This document shows, one piece after another, positions 1-8,274 of a DNA stretch of 20,999 nt (positions are counted from its first letter, which is position 1; each line of letters opens with the position of its first letter). The notes under the pieces were generated by a model. It did not search any database, was not told where the DNA came from, and was given only the letters and a program-made list of their open reading frames with translations. Origin of the DNA: Funneliformis mosseae (taxonomy: Eukaryota > Glomeromycota > Glomeromycetes > Glomerales > Glomeraceae); contig CAJVPP010001303.1 of the NCBI GenBank assembly GCA_910592005.1, positions 1 through 20,999 on the forward strand. The letters are read 5' to 3'. The position numbers and the translations under genes were made by a program.

Positions 1-84
1 TATTAAATATTATTTTATTTTATTATGTGTATATAATTTTTTTTTGATTTTAAAATGTCCGCATAATTTTGGTCGTTGACTGTA
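1..84. mobile_element. Possible terminus of a Tc1/mariner (pogo-like) element, rest outside window
   Basis: Read on the minus strand from position 84, the sequence begins TACAGTCAACGACC and runs into a T/A-rich interior. A TA dinucleotide followed by CAGT is the usual outer end of Tc1/mariner and pogo-class terminal repeats. The same ten bases TACAGTCAAC occur again on the minus strand ending at 9197. If this is right, the element extends leftwards out of the window and the TA at 83-84 is its target-site copy. The mate repeat is not visible, so the call rests on a short motif only. Confidence 0.3.
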
Positions 85-86
85 TT

Positions 87-480
87 TATAATAAAGGACA
101 AGACACAGCTTAGTTTTACAAAACACTTAACTCTCTCTATTTGGTAGCAAACAGGCAGGTAAGTAATGAAATATCACTTTTTCGTGGAAGTGTAGTGTAT
201 TGATCTTACGAAAATTTTTCTAACACGAAGGTATACCGTTACTGAAAGAGGATCTCGGTTAGGAACTTCTTTCATAACTAAAGTGAAATCTTGAATTTTT
301 AACTATTGTCTATAATCTTTCTGCCTTTCAAACAATATATATTACTCTTTAATTTTTTGCTTTCAGACAAAAAAAAAATAATAGAAAATATTTTGCCCCA
401 AGAAAAGACAATTTTTTTCATAGGAGGTGATTTGTTTGGATTCAATAGCAAAGTTATGAGAAGAACCATACCGAAAAAGG
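87..480 (+). CDS. Fragment of a spliced gene, unknown family
   Basis: A TATA-like stretch lies at 87-95. A strong splice donor (CAG, then GTAAGT, at 159) is followed by a T-rich tract ending in TTTCAG at 366, which would make a 208-nt intron. The following block, 367-479, reads openly in one frame. It includes ILPQEKTIFFIGGDLFGF and then VMRRTIPKK, and ends at another possible donor (AAG, then GTAATT, at 480). The continuous ORF in this frame starts at an ATG at 306 and stops at 569, but the part after 480 looks like a different kind of sequence. The peptide is too short to assign a family. The phrase IFFIGGDLF has the feel of a beta-propeller blade, but that is only an impression. It could be a dead gene cut by the block at 486-700. 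Confidence 0.3.
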
Positions 481-485
481 TAATT

Positions 486-700
486 TTATACCCTATGAAA
501 AAAAATTCTGGAATTTGTCCAGAATTTGCCGTAGTGTCCAGATCGGAATCCAACCATGTTTCGGTATAAATTCCGGGCAATATCAAAGACATCACGCGGT
601 GTCCGAAATCCATGTTTTGGTACACTTTCCGGATGATTTTGGGCATTTTCCACATGCACTCGGACATTTTCGATAACATTTTCTGGATACTAATGACCAA
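486..700 (-). CDS. G+C-richer block with minus-strand ORF, probably repeat-derived
   Basis: This block is visibly richer in G and C than the DNA on either side. It is full of CCGGA/TCCGG-type words. On the minus strand it is open from an ATG at 700, giving segments such as MWKMPKIIRKVYQNMDFGHR and LPGIYTETWLDSDLDTTANS. The open frame continues to 299, but the C-terminal half is lysine- and phenylalanine-rich and lies antisense to the fragment at 367-479, so only the first part is likely to mean anything. An 8-bp inverted repeat (505-512 with 518-525) sits at its left edge. Its different composition and abrupt edges suggest an inserted repeat unit rather than a native exon. The family is not recognised. 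Confidence 0.3.
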
Positions 701-1440
701 TTTTTATTCTTCATTCTATACACAAAAACGATGCTGCATAGAAAAGTTTTTTTGATTTATTTTTTTCATCAAATTATTATTTTAGAGGTTCTATTTAGAT
801 TTTATTATTATTAATACTATTATTCATTTCATATTCGCTTCAGCTATCTATTGAACAATAATTTCAAACCATCTTGCGCCCTTTATTTTTCTTTGGAATG
901 CTCTTAAAATAAATATTTTACGCAGTGCAGGTATCATATGAATCGGATTATTTTTTTGATCTATTTTTCTAGTTAAATATTCGATCAGATAAGTCGTATC
1001 GATCGAATCACTTCTTTCTTTAGGTTTATATCCATTAAAAGGTTATTTATTTGATTATTTTTATTTAATCTTTTTTCCGGCGATTCTTTTGGTTAGATGC
1101 ATGCATATGTAAGTTATTTTTTGATTATATTTATTTAGTCATTTTTTTTTTTTTTTTGGTCGCTGAGTATGCGTCAATTATATTTTTTATTCTTTAGCTT
1201 TATATTTTTGGCTGGAATTAAGCGCAGTAATGCATTTTCGTTTAATTTTTAATTTGTTTCTATTTATTATTTAAAATTTCAATCGTTTTTTACTTTAACA
1301 ATCGAATATATTTCGCCTTTTTTGATTTTTGATTATTGATTTTCTTAGACTTTTGGATCACTTCAGGAAGTATTATCATTTTTGATTAACATACAAAGTA
1401 ATTGGTAATTTCTTCTTTATGTAATATTTCGAATTTTTCA
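701..1440. other. Gene-free T-rich stretch
   Basis: Long T runs on the plus strand and loosely recurring TTATTT-TTGATT words dominate. No open frame of useful length is seen on either strand. The T-rich tract directly before 1446 could serve as the 3' end of an intron. Confidence 0.5.
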
Positions 1441-1445
1441 TTTAG

Positions 1446-1549
1446 ATCTAATAACTCTAAAGTCTGACATTAACGGAATGCATTCTTCTTCCGTTGATGT
1501 GGAAGTTTTTGAAGAGAGTGAAGGCATCGTTGCATCGTCTTTGTATTGA
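1446..1549 (+). CDS. Possible terminal exon, unknown protein
   Basis: A T-rich tract ending TTTCATTTAG at 1445 is a plausible splice acceptor. The exon then reads LITLKSDINGMHSSSVDVEV followed by FEESEGIVASSLY and a TGA at 1547-1549. The frame is phase 2 after the acceptor. The acidic and serine-rich composition and mixed codon use differ from the surrounding T-rich DNA, which is why I read it as coding. No upstream exon can be joined to it with confidence. It could be the tail of the gene whose fragment lies at 367-479, or an isolated remnant. Confidence 0.3.
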
Positions 1550-1690
1550 CGTGGTTACCAAAATATCCGTCTGTTTAGATAAAAAAAAATTATAACAAAT
1601 AAAAAAAACTAAGTTCAGTACGCCTCAGCCCACCCTCTTCGCCAAGTGATCAACTTGTAAAATTTCATAAATCTTAAGATATTGTGAATC

Positions 1691-1714
1691 TATATCGTTA
1701 ATAATAACGATATA
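1691..1714. repeat. Perfect 10-bp inverted repeat, 4-nt loop
   Basis: Arms 1691-1700 (TATATCGTTA) and 1705-1714 (TAACGATATA) are exact reverse complements around the loop ATAA. The sequence is A+T-rich, so chance occurrence is not negligible. No gene boundary is clearly tied to it. Confidence 0.5.
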
Positions 1715-1731
1715 TATCGTTCAAAAGAATT

Positions 1732-1842
1732 ATGATATATTCAAAACATTCAGGAGATGATGATTCATCACGTAAAACTAATAATTTTTTCGAATTCGTC
1801 GTCGATTTGCAAGAAAAAACTAATTTTAATTTATCTAATTAG
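1732..1842 (+). CDS. Small ORF, 36 residues, uncertain
   Basis: An ATG at 1732 opens a 36-residue frame containing GDDDSSRKTNNFFEFVVDLQ and ending at TAG 1840-1842. It has several C/G-containing codons (GTC, GAC-type acidic runs) that stand out from the background. It could be a small gene, a lone exon or a chance ORF. No splice sites, homology or neighbouring exons support it. Confidence 0.2.
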   Translation: MIYSKHSGDDDSSRKTNNFFEFVVDLQEKTNFNLSN

Positions 1843-2050
1843 TGTTCGTTACTAAGTTTGTTTATATGATTTCCGATTTTTTGATTAACATTTTTCATTT
1901 GATAATGTGACCGTTGCCCTGCGGCCATTATGATATAATTTCTTTTACATTATCTACATTCTCACATTATTCATTAGGTCTCTTTGATATTGCACACCTT
2001 CTTTTGTGGACAATTTATTCCAAAGGTGAGTTATACTTAATTATACACAA

Positions 2051-2105
2051 TTTTTTTTTTAAAAAAAAAAATAAAAAAAATAGAAAATTTTTTTTTTTTT
2101 TTTTT
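2051..2105. repeat. Alternating poly(T)/poly(A) tract
   Basis: A run of ten T (2051-2060) is followed by an almost pure A tract (2061-2087) and then eighteen T (2088-2105). The arms can fold on each other. It is low complexity and prone to length error in assembly. It also forms the lysine/phenylalanine tail of the ORF at 1914-2117, which is therefore not trusted. Confidence 0.7.
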
Positions 2106-2297
2106 CAAAACTTATAAATCATATATGTAATATACTGTTATTCCAACCAATACTGCAACAAATATATTATATTACTTCGTAATTGGTGACAGATTTAGTA
2201 TAAGTATTATTTTCAACAAGTTGAACGGTTACCAAGTTTTTAATTGACTGAACTACATCTCTTGAAGATTAATGAGCTTTATTTAAATTTATCATGA

Positions 2298-2488
2298 GGT
2301 TTTGAAATTACTGTATTAATAAATAAATTGCTTGACGGCAACAATGCAACAATCGATATGGTTGAAAATTTTTTCAAAGCAGTTTATCCGCCGGAATTTT
2401 AGCAATAATTCCAGATGTGCTTGACCGTTCGAATTTTCATTTCCATCAACAGAAGTTTTTTAAGTATGTCATTAAAAAACATGACTAA
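2298..2488 (+). pseudogene. Broken coding fragment, unknown family
   Basis: One frame reads FEITVLINKLLDGNNATIDM and then VENFFKAVYPPEF up to a TAG at 2400-2402. From 2393 another frame takes over with GILAIIPDVLDRSNFHFHQQ and then KFFKYVIKKHD up to TAA 2486-2488. Two good-looking peptides that join across an overlap of about ten bases are the usual trace of a frameshift in a former gene. A TGA also lies just upstream in the first frame. The combined peptide, about 65 residues, is not assigned to a family. Confidence 0.4.
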
Positions 2489-2831
2489 CAATATACGACC
2501 TGATCCATATATAGTTTTTTGCACAAAATGCAAATTACTTAAAGTCATGGATATTCTTACAGATTACAAGTAAATATGAATAAAACAAATTATACATACA
2601 GTATGTGATCATCTAATTTGACATGACTTTACCGAAATTACAATTTGCTGTTCGTAATTACAATAATATAACAATTTTACTAATCTAAAAGGGAATATTA
2701 TTTTTGGTATGAAATATTTATTCAAAGAAAAAGAAAATAATAAATTATCAATTTATAAATTAATATTGGCTATTACCAAACGGAAGGACCTAAAAACTAA
2801 TTAATATCAGCAGATTTGCAGGAGGATTTTG

Positions 2832-2987
2832 ATGCTGCTTTTCTTTTTAGCTTTGATTTTATTCGCTTGCGCACATGCAGCAATGGTGAATTTCTCATTT
2901 ATCCCGCCAACTAATGGTGGTGAAAGTACATTTAAGGGATTTGATCAATCACTTAAAAATTTTTGGTCCGGGCTTTTAGCTTCTTAA
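2832..2987 (+). CDS. Small putative secreted protein (51 residues)
   Basis: The ATG at 2832 starts a peptide MLLFFLALILFACAHA followed by AMVNFSFIPPTNGGESTFKG and a short tail ending LLAS at TAA 2985-2987. The first 16 residues are a clear signal peptide: a hydrophobic leucine/phenylalanine core, then A-H-A before a likely cleavage site. The mature part would be about 35 residues with no cysteines. It might be an intact small secreted peptide. Alternatively it is the first exon of a larger secreted protein whose remains lie at 3149-3520: in-frame text continues after the stop as DFFEPW to a possible donor near 3004 (GGTAAAA). I cannot tell these apart. No conserved family is recognised. Confidence 0.45.
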   Translation: MLLFFLALILFACAHAAMVNFSFIPPTNGGESTFKGFDQSLKNFWSGLLAS

Positions 2988-3148
2988 GATTTTTTTGAAC
3001 CTTGGTAAAATAACCATTTTGTGGATATAATAAAGATCGTCTATTCATTCTTTGCAAACATCGTAATCATGTATATTCTAAGTATGACGTTCAAAATACA
3101 ACTTTTTTTTTTTCCTTTAACGAATTCCTTTCTAACATCTTCTTTCCT

Positions 3149-3520
3149 TAAAAGTTGCACTTGTAAATAACGTCTATCAAGATGTGCATGAACTTTCTTA
3201 TACTAGATGGACCATGATGAGAGCATATAATTAGTTACATTGAGCTCTTAATGTTGTTGCCATCAGAGCGTCAAAATGAGTATGTTCAATGGCTTCACTT
3301 GATCATGGTTATAAGTTAATTCGATGACCATGACCACCGGTTAAAGCTAACCTGACACATTACATTGCTTGATTACAATGACAGAGATTATTTCCCTCAC
3401 ACCATTACTTACGAAGCATTCACTAAAGAAGTTGAAGGTTGGAACACCAAACTCGAAGCGAAAAAGGACCAGACATGGGATGTTCCTCTTTCTAAGAAGA
3501 TCCAGGATTATCTGGATTAG
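3149..3520 (+). pseudogene. Broken coding segments, possibly 3' part of the secreted-protein gene
   Basis: After a pyrimidine-rich tract ending AAAAG (3155), three peptides appear in succession in different frames. They are VALVNNVYQDVHELSYTRWT plus MMRAYN, then YIELLMLLPSERQNEYVQWL, then DYNDRDYFPHTITYEAFTKE. The last continues through VEGWNTKLEAKKDQTWDV to a clean TAG at 3518-3520. The final block is open for about 50 codons. Codon use is far less A+T-biased than the flanks. At least two frame changes and several stops separate the pieces, so the copy is not functional as it stands. The family is not recognised. The position downstream of the signal-peptide ORF suggests they once formed one gene. 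Confidence 0.4.
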
Positions 3521-3976
3521 TTAATCAATTATCAAAGCAATAGAACCCGAGACTATTCCACACTGACGTACGGTACTTCAATGATTTCCGTTGCTTGATA
3601 AATGCCGGGCAAATTTTCCATAATTTAATAAAATTATAGGATATATATATATTCTTTTATTTGTAAAAATGAATTCTTTTAAATTTTTTTTTTAATTAAT
3701 TAATAACACTTTAAGAAAATAATTAAAATAGCATTACATTCACAATTTGGTATTAAGGGTTTGAATCATCTATTATTGAAGTCGTTATTAAATAATTAAA
3801 TATTTTATGCCTGATAAATGACTACTTGAGTGATACATGACAAACATTTTGGGGAGAAAATCTGACTTTTAAACTTTTATGACGTACAGTATCAGACGTA
3901 TTCTTATTGGTCCTTGAGTAAAATGATGAGTCAAAAATCAGATCCGGAGTTATCATTACATGAAACATCGACAAAA

Positions 3977-3984
3977 TATAAATA
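3977..3984 (+). promoter_or_regulatory. TATA box-like element
   Basis: TATAAATA is followed by a locally G+C-richer stretch (ACGCGACGCC). It lies about 130 nt upstream of the ATG at 4111, with a possible 5'-leader acceptor (TTGACAG) at 4081-4087. The placement fits a promoter for the gene remnant that begins at 4111. In such A+T-rich DNA a TATA match alone means little; the position is what supports it. Confidence 0.35.
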
Positions 3985-4110
3985 CGCGACGCCATAAAAG
4001 TTTCTCACAAAGTAAATGAAATTCAATTAATAAAATTATTCTTTGTTATAATCCTTTTTTTTTACATATTCATTTTTATTTTGACAGGTTTTCGTTTTTG
4101 TGTAGATAAA

Positions 4111-4275
4111 ATGGAATGTTCTCATTGTAAGTTCATTAAAATAAATTTATTATTTTAAATCTATTAAAAAAAAATCGCTGACAAAATTCATCTCTCATAT
4201 TTCAGTTTGAATAAATTTCCATTTCGATTCGTTATGAGTATTGCAGAGGCAGAAATAGAAAATTTAGCAAATTAA
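4111..4275 (+). pseudogene. Start of a decayed spliced gene: tiny first exon plus second exon
   Basis: ATG at 4111 gives MECSH, then a canonical donor GTAAGT at 4127. The intron 4127-4205 is 79 nt and ends TATTTCAG after a T-rich tract, which closely matches the 80-nt intron in the BTB gene of this window. The following exon reads NKFPFRFVMSIAEAEIENLA and stops at TAA 4273-4275. Joining the two exons exactly puts a stop after MECSHFE, and the good frame is one base off, so the copy appears broken. It probably belongs with the coding-like blocks that follow at 4372-4997. The function is unknown. Confidence 0.4.
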
Positions 4276-4371
4276 CTTAAATTCTGTAAAATTATTTGTT
4301 AAGATTTACTTTACCTTACTCCTACAACGACAAGTGGCACTTCAAAAATTTTCCTTAACATTTCCTAGTGA

Positions 4372-4997
4372 ATTGAATATTTTGAATTAAATTCGAATGC
4401 ACGACAAATATCTTTTGGAGAACTAAACCTTACGAGAAGAATTCCTCTTTTGAAAAAGCTTGACTTTCTTCTGAAAACCCTGCAGTTAGTTATAGTTCAA
4501 GAATATAAATTTGATTACCTTGGGTAATCACAACAAAAATGGAACGTCGTTCGATCAAAGATAAGCCATATTTAGATTTTCGGCAAGGAATTTATCAAAT
4601 TCACTACCAACAAGTTATCTTGCAATGAATTTTATCAAGTGAACTCGTTAAAATGATAGTCAATAGATCAGATCATTCCTCCATTATTACAGTTCATAAC
4701 TATGGATATTACAGGGATCTATTCTCAGCATCGAAGGGATTTATTATTGACGGATCGGATGGAATGGATCTAACTAAGTCGATTCAATCTTTACAGATGT
4801 TGTTCACGATTCAACCGGAGCTATTGTTAGACCAAATTGGAATTATGTAAATGCATTCATTTTTTACTTCTTACAGCAATATCTTAATGAGAAGTACAGG
4901 GATATCATATGCAACATTGCATGGAGCTATCATATAGATGACCAAGTCCAATCATCTAATGGAGGTAACTAATTCAAAAATTGTACCTGATGCCTAA
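4372..4997 (+). pseudogene. Decayed coding blocks of a large unknown protein
   Basis: Block 1 (4372-4527) is open for 51 codons, including NLTRRIPLLKKLDFLLKTLQ and LVIVQEYKFDYLG. Block 2 (4515-4850) is open for 111 codons apart from one TGA at 4626. It contains MERRSIKDKPYLDFRQGIYQ, then HNYGYYRDLFSASKGFIIDG and DLTKSIQSLQMLFTIQPELL. Block 3 (4877-4997) continues in the same frame as block 2 after a 30-nt gap, with NILMRSTGISYATLHGAII and one TAG. The pieces resemble an alpha-helical, leucine-rich solenoid region of a long protein, but I do not recognise the family. Few lesions over this length suggest recent decay, or that some gaps are introns. Confidence 0.45.
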
Positions 4998-5055
4998 AAA
5001 GAGGTTTTCTGATTGCTGAAATAATAATAATGCAATTCGAGTTAAAAATTCATTC

Positions 5056-5537
5056 AGTGATCTAACTAATGCCTTAGTAGAAATGTGGTCCACAGAACTG
5101 AAGCAAAGACAACTGCATGCTGAGGAATCTGTTGGACTTTGCTATTCCTGATAATATAAAAGCCCAAAAAAATTAATATTGGATTTATGTCCTGTGTTAT
5201 GTATCGCTGTAAAAACTTTGGTGATCAAACCTTAATACAAGTCATATAGTAGAAAACCAAGTTTCTCATGGAAATGATACAATTAATCAATAGAATAATA
5301 GAAATGGTTCTTTACGAAATGGATCAGTCAATTGTTATCTTTATGGACAGGTGGATTCGTTATTTATTATTCTTTCCAAATGAAACAAGAACCTCAAAAA
5401 TAGATCAAAATTGTTTAAAAATGTTAACTGAAACCATAAGATCGGAGTATGCAGCAGCAGATCAAATTAGTAATTTGACCAAGATATTATTTTTTGTTGG
5501 AAGTCGGATTACAATATACTTACACATTTTGGTGTAA
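5056..5537 (+). pseudogene. Further coding-like blocks of the same decayed gene
   Basis: At 5056-5151 one frame reads SDLTNALVEMWSTELKQRQL and then HAEESVGLCYS to TGA. At 5268-5537 an 89-residue frame begins MEMIQLINRIIEMVLYEMDQ and includes LKMLTETIRSEYAAADQISN. Both look like amphipathic helices with non-random codon use. The last 20 residues of the second block are probably not coding. The order, strand and style match the blocks at 4372-4997, so they may be parts of one gene. The segment between them also shows short open pieces (for example LDLCPVLCIAVKTLVIKP near 5175-5230). No family is assigned. Confidence 0.35.
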
Positions 5538-5707
5538 GTTTTCCGGCAGCCCAGAGGTTTTCGACTAGCATCAAAAGTGAAAACATGTCGAAACCGTTGA
5601 AACGTATCGTCAAAACTCGAATCCCATCGTAACCGACAGTTTTCGACGTTTGCCAAAATTGGATTAAGGTTATTCTCCGCAACCTTAATGTAGTGACATT
5701 CGATCAA
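5462..5707 (-). CDS. Minus-strand ORF with a perfect splice donor
   Basis: On the minus strand an ATG at 5707 opens MIECHYIKVAENNLNPILAN, then VENCRLRWDSSFDDTFQRFR and HVFTFDASRKPLGCRKTYTK. Directly after this comes TGT followed by GTAAGTAT (near 5536-5529), an ideal donor. If that donor is used, the exon would be 5537-5707 and the rest of the ORF is intron. The block is noticeably richer in C+G, with many TCGAAA/CGTCGA words, so it may instead be an inserted repeat unit like the one at 486-700. The plus strand of the same block is also partly open (ENMSKPLKRIVKTRIPS), so the coding strand is uncertain. Confidence 0.3.
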   Translation of the reverse strand: MIECHYIKVAENNLNPILANVENCRLRWDSSFDDTFQRFRHVFTFDASRKPLGCRKTYTKMCKYIVIRLPTKNNILVKLLI

Positions 5708-5756
5708 TTGTTTTACTCAACAAATATTTGCTAATACATGAAGATTTCTAGATACT

Positions 5757-5870
5757 CATTTGTTATCATTTTTCCGATACTTTGAAACAGAGGAGTTTTT
5801 AAATTATATTAAGAAAGGTCGTCAAAAAATAAAAAATTTTGGAAAATGTAATTGTCCAGTAGCTGCATAA
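5757..5870 (+). pseudogene. Short coding-like block (37 codons)
   Basis: The open frame reads HLLSFFRYFETEEFLNYIKK and then GRQKIKNFGKCNCPVAA to TAA at 5868-5870. It lies on the same strand as the large decayed gene to its left and the fragment to its right. It is probably another piece of one of them. It has no start codon of its own and no clear splice sites. The family is unknown. Confidence 0.25.
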
Positions 5871-5921
5871 TTTGGATCTTTGTCAAGGTGATGAGCATAT
5901 CCATTTTTTATTCTTTCCTAA

Positions 5922-6203
5922 CCATTATATATACATGTTGTTGAATTGAAATTTCAATTGTCCCTGCATTTCGTGTATATTCGCAATAATGCTTCTCATA
6001 TGGAATCATTTGCTAACGAATTTTATCATTGGTTCTCTTAGATCAAAAACAGCAAATGAAAACAGCACAAGTCTGCCGACTCTAATTCCCTTATAGCCAC
6101 TTATTCTTCTCCAGAAGATCGAATAATTGTTTTTTTTCCGACATATATTCCCATGTGCTTAATGACGATTTATAGATGTTTCGAAAACATGTCAGCGGTG
6201 TGA
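5922..6203 (+). pseudogene. Coding remnant, 93 codons with two internal stops
   Basis: A single frame runs from 5922 to TGA 6201-6203. It includes VELKFQLSLHFVYIRNNASH, then MESFANEFYHWFS, and after the stops SADSNSLIATYSSPEDRIIV and FFPTYIPMCLMTIYRCFENM. The only interruptions are TAG at 6039 and TGA at 6057, 18 nt apart. A frame this long with only two stops is unlikely by chance at this A+T content. Either the copy is dead, or the short interval around 6039-6059 is spliced or skipped. No family is recognised. Confidence 0.4.
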
Positions 6204-6300
6204 AAAACTATTACTTATCCGAACTTGAACATTGTATATCATTTTGCATATAAGCCACAAATTATTTGATTGATCATATATATTTATTTATTAATTATAG

Positions 6301-6786
6301 GTTACCTTTACAGAAATATTGTTGAACGTTCAACACTCAAATACCATCTCTTTTGATATTGATATCAACAGCAGTTATAATAATAATTCTTTTAAAAAGT
6401 GGTTTTTAAAAGTAATAATGAGATTGTTTCCAATATTGAAGCTGATAACTAAAAGCTGTGGAAATAGAATCAGTAATGATAGGAAAACCGGATTTTAAAA
6501 GTCCTGCTCTGAAGAATGATCAAATGAAGGCATAAAGAAGCTTGATTAAGATGAAGAAACCTTCCAAATGTAAGATGTAGTATTATTGTCAAATTGACAT
6601 TTTAAAACTAAAAATCAGGAGAAACAATTGATATTGCCAATGTCAGATTTGATGATTAATCAAAATGTGCTTTTACAATTAAGATGAGATTTCAACACGA
6701 AGTTCTTCGAACCAATTTTTGAGATCGAGGATATGTTCAAACAACAAGGGTAAATGTGGCGAGCAAATCCTATGTTCAAATTCTAA
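6301..6786 (+). pseudogene. Coding remnant, 161 codons in one frame with many stops
   Basis: The block begins right after a good acceptor (TTAATTATAG, ending 6300). The first 65 codons are fully open: VTFTEILLNVQHSNTISFDI, DINSSYNNNSFKKWFLKVIM, then RLFPILKLITKSCGNRISND. A TAA at 6496 ends this stretch. The same frame then continues through further TGA and TAA codons, with readable pieces such as LILPMSDLMINQNVLLQLR and NTKFFEPIFEIEDMFKQQG, to 6786. Because the peptide keeps its character across the stops, I read this as point-mutation decay without indels. No family is assigned. Confidence 0.45.
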
Positions 6787-6880
6787 AAATTTAGGCGCAA
6801 CCTTGTCAAGTAATTTTTTTACGAATTTTTATCACTATTTTATATTAATAATTCAATAATAATGCGCCCGTTGTGATTGA

Positions 6881-7330
6881 CTGTTATCAACTTGGGATAT
6901 AGTGCAGTATGATTCTCCTGAAGTAGATTTTGGTGTTTTAAAAAGAGGAATTTTTTCACAGTAGAGAGTGTTGTAAATGTTTATATTTACTCGCGAGCAT
7001 TTACTGAGAATTCAACGAAGTTTCACAGATTAATTCTCATAATCTTATTTCTTTTGGCGGTAAAGGAAATTCTGATGCAAGAGCTACAAGTAATCACCAA
7101 TGGTTTAAGAGTTTCGCCAATATCGGTTCTTTTATATTTTAGCTCGGATATAATATCTCCAGAAGCATTCAAAGAGGGCCTTTGCAAAACATCAAATAAT
7201 TGAAGACTAATTACTTATTCAGACATCGACCGCTGTGTCAGCGCTATCAAAAAGTTTGCGGGAAAAAGTTGGAGCTAAGCCTAAGGTACAGTGACAGAGA
7301 GGCACGGCATTCCCTTTATAATTATTTTTT
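6881..7330 (+). pseudogene. Broken coding remnant continuing the previous gene
   Basis: Successive frames give STWDIVQYDSPEVDFGVLKR (to TAG 6962), TVESVVNVYIYSRAFTENST, NLISFGGKGNSDARATSNHQ then WFKSFANIGSFIF (to TAG 7140), and SSDIISPEAFKEGLCKTSNN. After a TGA at 7201 the last frame goes on with RLITYSDIDRCVSAIKKFAG. At least two frameshifts and several stops are present. The composition is typical of a folded, soluble protein. I do not recognise the family. It may be the 3' part of the gene remnant at 6301-6786. The ORF at 7200-7448 covers this end in another frame and is taken as a shadow. Confidence 0.4.
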
Positions 7331-8000
7331 TTTGCTATTAAAATCACGTCACGACCATATGTCATTTACAACATCTCGTGATAAGAATATTAAAAAACAA
7401 TTTAATAGAAGATTTAAAAAAGCTTGTTATTTATTTTTTTATTTCTAATTATAATACTTTATTTATTAACCCATTTAATTTTAAAAATATTAAAAAAGTT
7501 ATAATAAAAAAAAATAAGCCATATCTCATTACTCTCGTTAAATTAAAATGTTTAAATATTTTTTTTTGTGACTTTGGATGAAATATACATTTGCGATTAG
7601 GATTCGAAGAGAGACAAATCAAAGCATATTTATTTACTATTATTTTACAAGATTAAGATGTTTATAAATTTAGTAAGTGCATTCTTAGAACCAAGGGTTC
7701 GTGCAATGCAAAATAAAAAATATGCATTTTAAATTGTCATAAATGCAAAATATGCAAAAAAAAATTTTATATAGTAAAAATATAAATATTTCAATTTTAT
7801 TGATTATTATAAATATAAGAAATTTAACATTTTCTGAAAGCGAACTGCATATATCACCCAAAATTCTTTAATTATTGAGATTGGTGCTACTCTTGATAAA
7901 TTTGTAAGAATTCCTTTTTGTTCTTGCAAATATTGATTTAGATTTAAAAACACCCTCCACAAAATTTCTACAAAAACTGCCAATTCAGTTATTGCGTTTT
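7331..8000. other. A+T-rich stretch without a supported gene
   Basis: Frames here are lysine/asparagine/isoleucine/phenylalanine-rich in the way random A+T-rich DNA gives. Short words such as ATGCAAAATA recur around 7700-7760. No splice-bounded exon or repeat edge is seen. Confidence 0.5.
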
Positions 8001-8006
8001 CTAAAT

Positions 8007-8218
8007 ATGATAATTAGAATCCTTCGAAAATCTTCCCAATGCCGTATTCATTTTGTTAAAAAAGAGGATTCTTTAAATGGTAAAAACAATATGAAGTCGC
8101 AAAAAATGATGAAAATGCGGTGAACGCTATGCAAAATTATAGGTCTAACTAGAAATTTCAATATCATTTGGAACCAATTAACATCCCTATTTGTAATAAT
8201 ATCAATAAAAGTTGTTAA
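8007..8218 (+). pseudogene. Broken coding fragment, unknown family
   Basis: An ATG at 8007 opens 38 residues including RILRKSSQCRIHFVKKEDSL to TGA 8121-8123. A second frame from 8090 reads YEVAKNDENAVNAMQNYRSN, stops at TAG 8150, and resumes KFQYHLEPINIPICNNINKS to TAA 8216-8218. The two frames overlap, so a frameshift within about 8085-8120 would join them into a peptide of about 70 residues. Charged and polar residues are well mixed, unlike the flanks. The minus-strand ORF at 8048-8266 is hydrophobic and phenylalanine-rich and looks like its shadow. Confidence 0.35.
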
Positions 8219-8274
8219 GCATGAAATAATATCTTTTATAAATTTGAAATCTAAAATCATTAACAAATGGGAGC

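Noticed and set aside
1839..1928. Minus-strand ORF of 29 residues beginning MAAGQRSHYQ, overlapping the plus-strand ORF at 1914-2117
   Set aside because: Both strands are open for short distances and neither has splice support. The plus ORF ends in a homopolymer-encoded lysine/phenylalanine tail.
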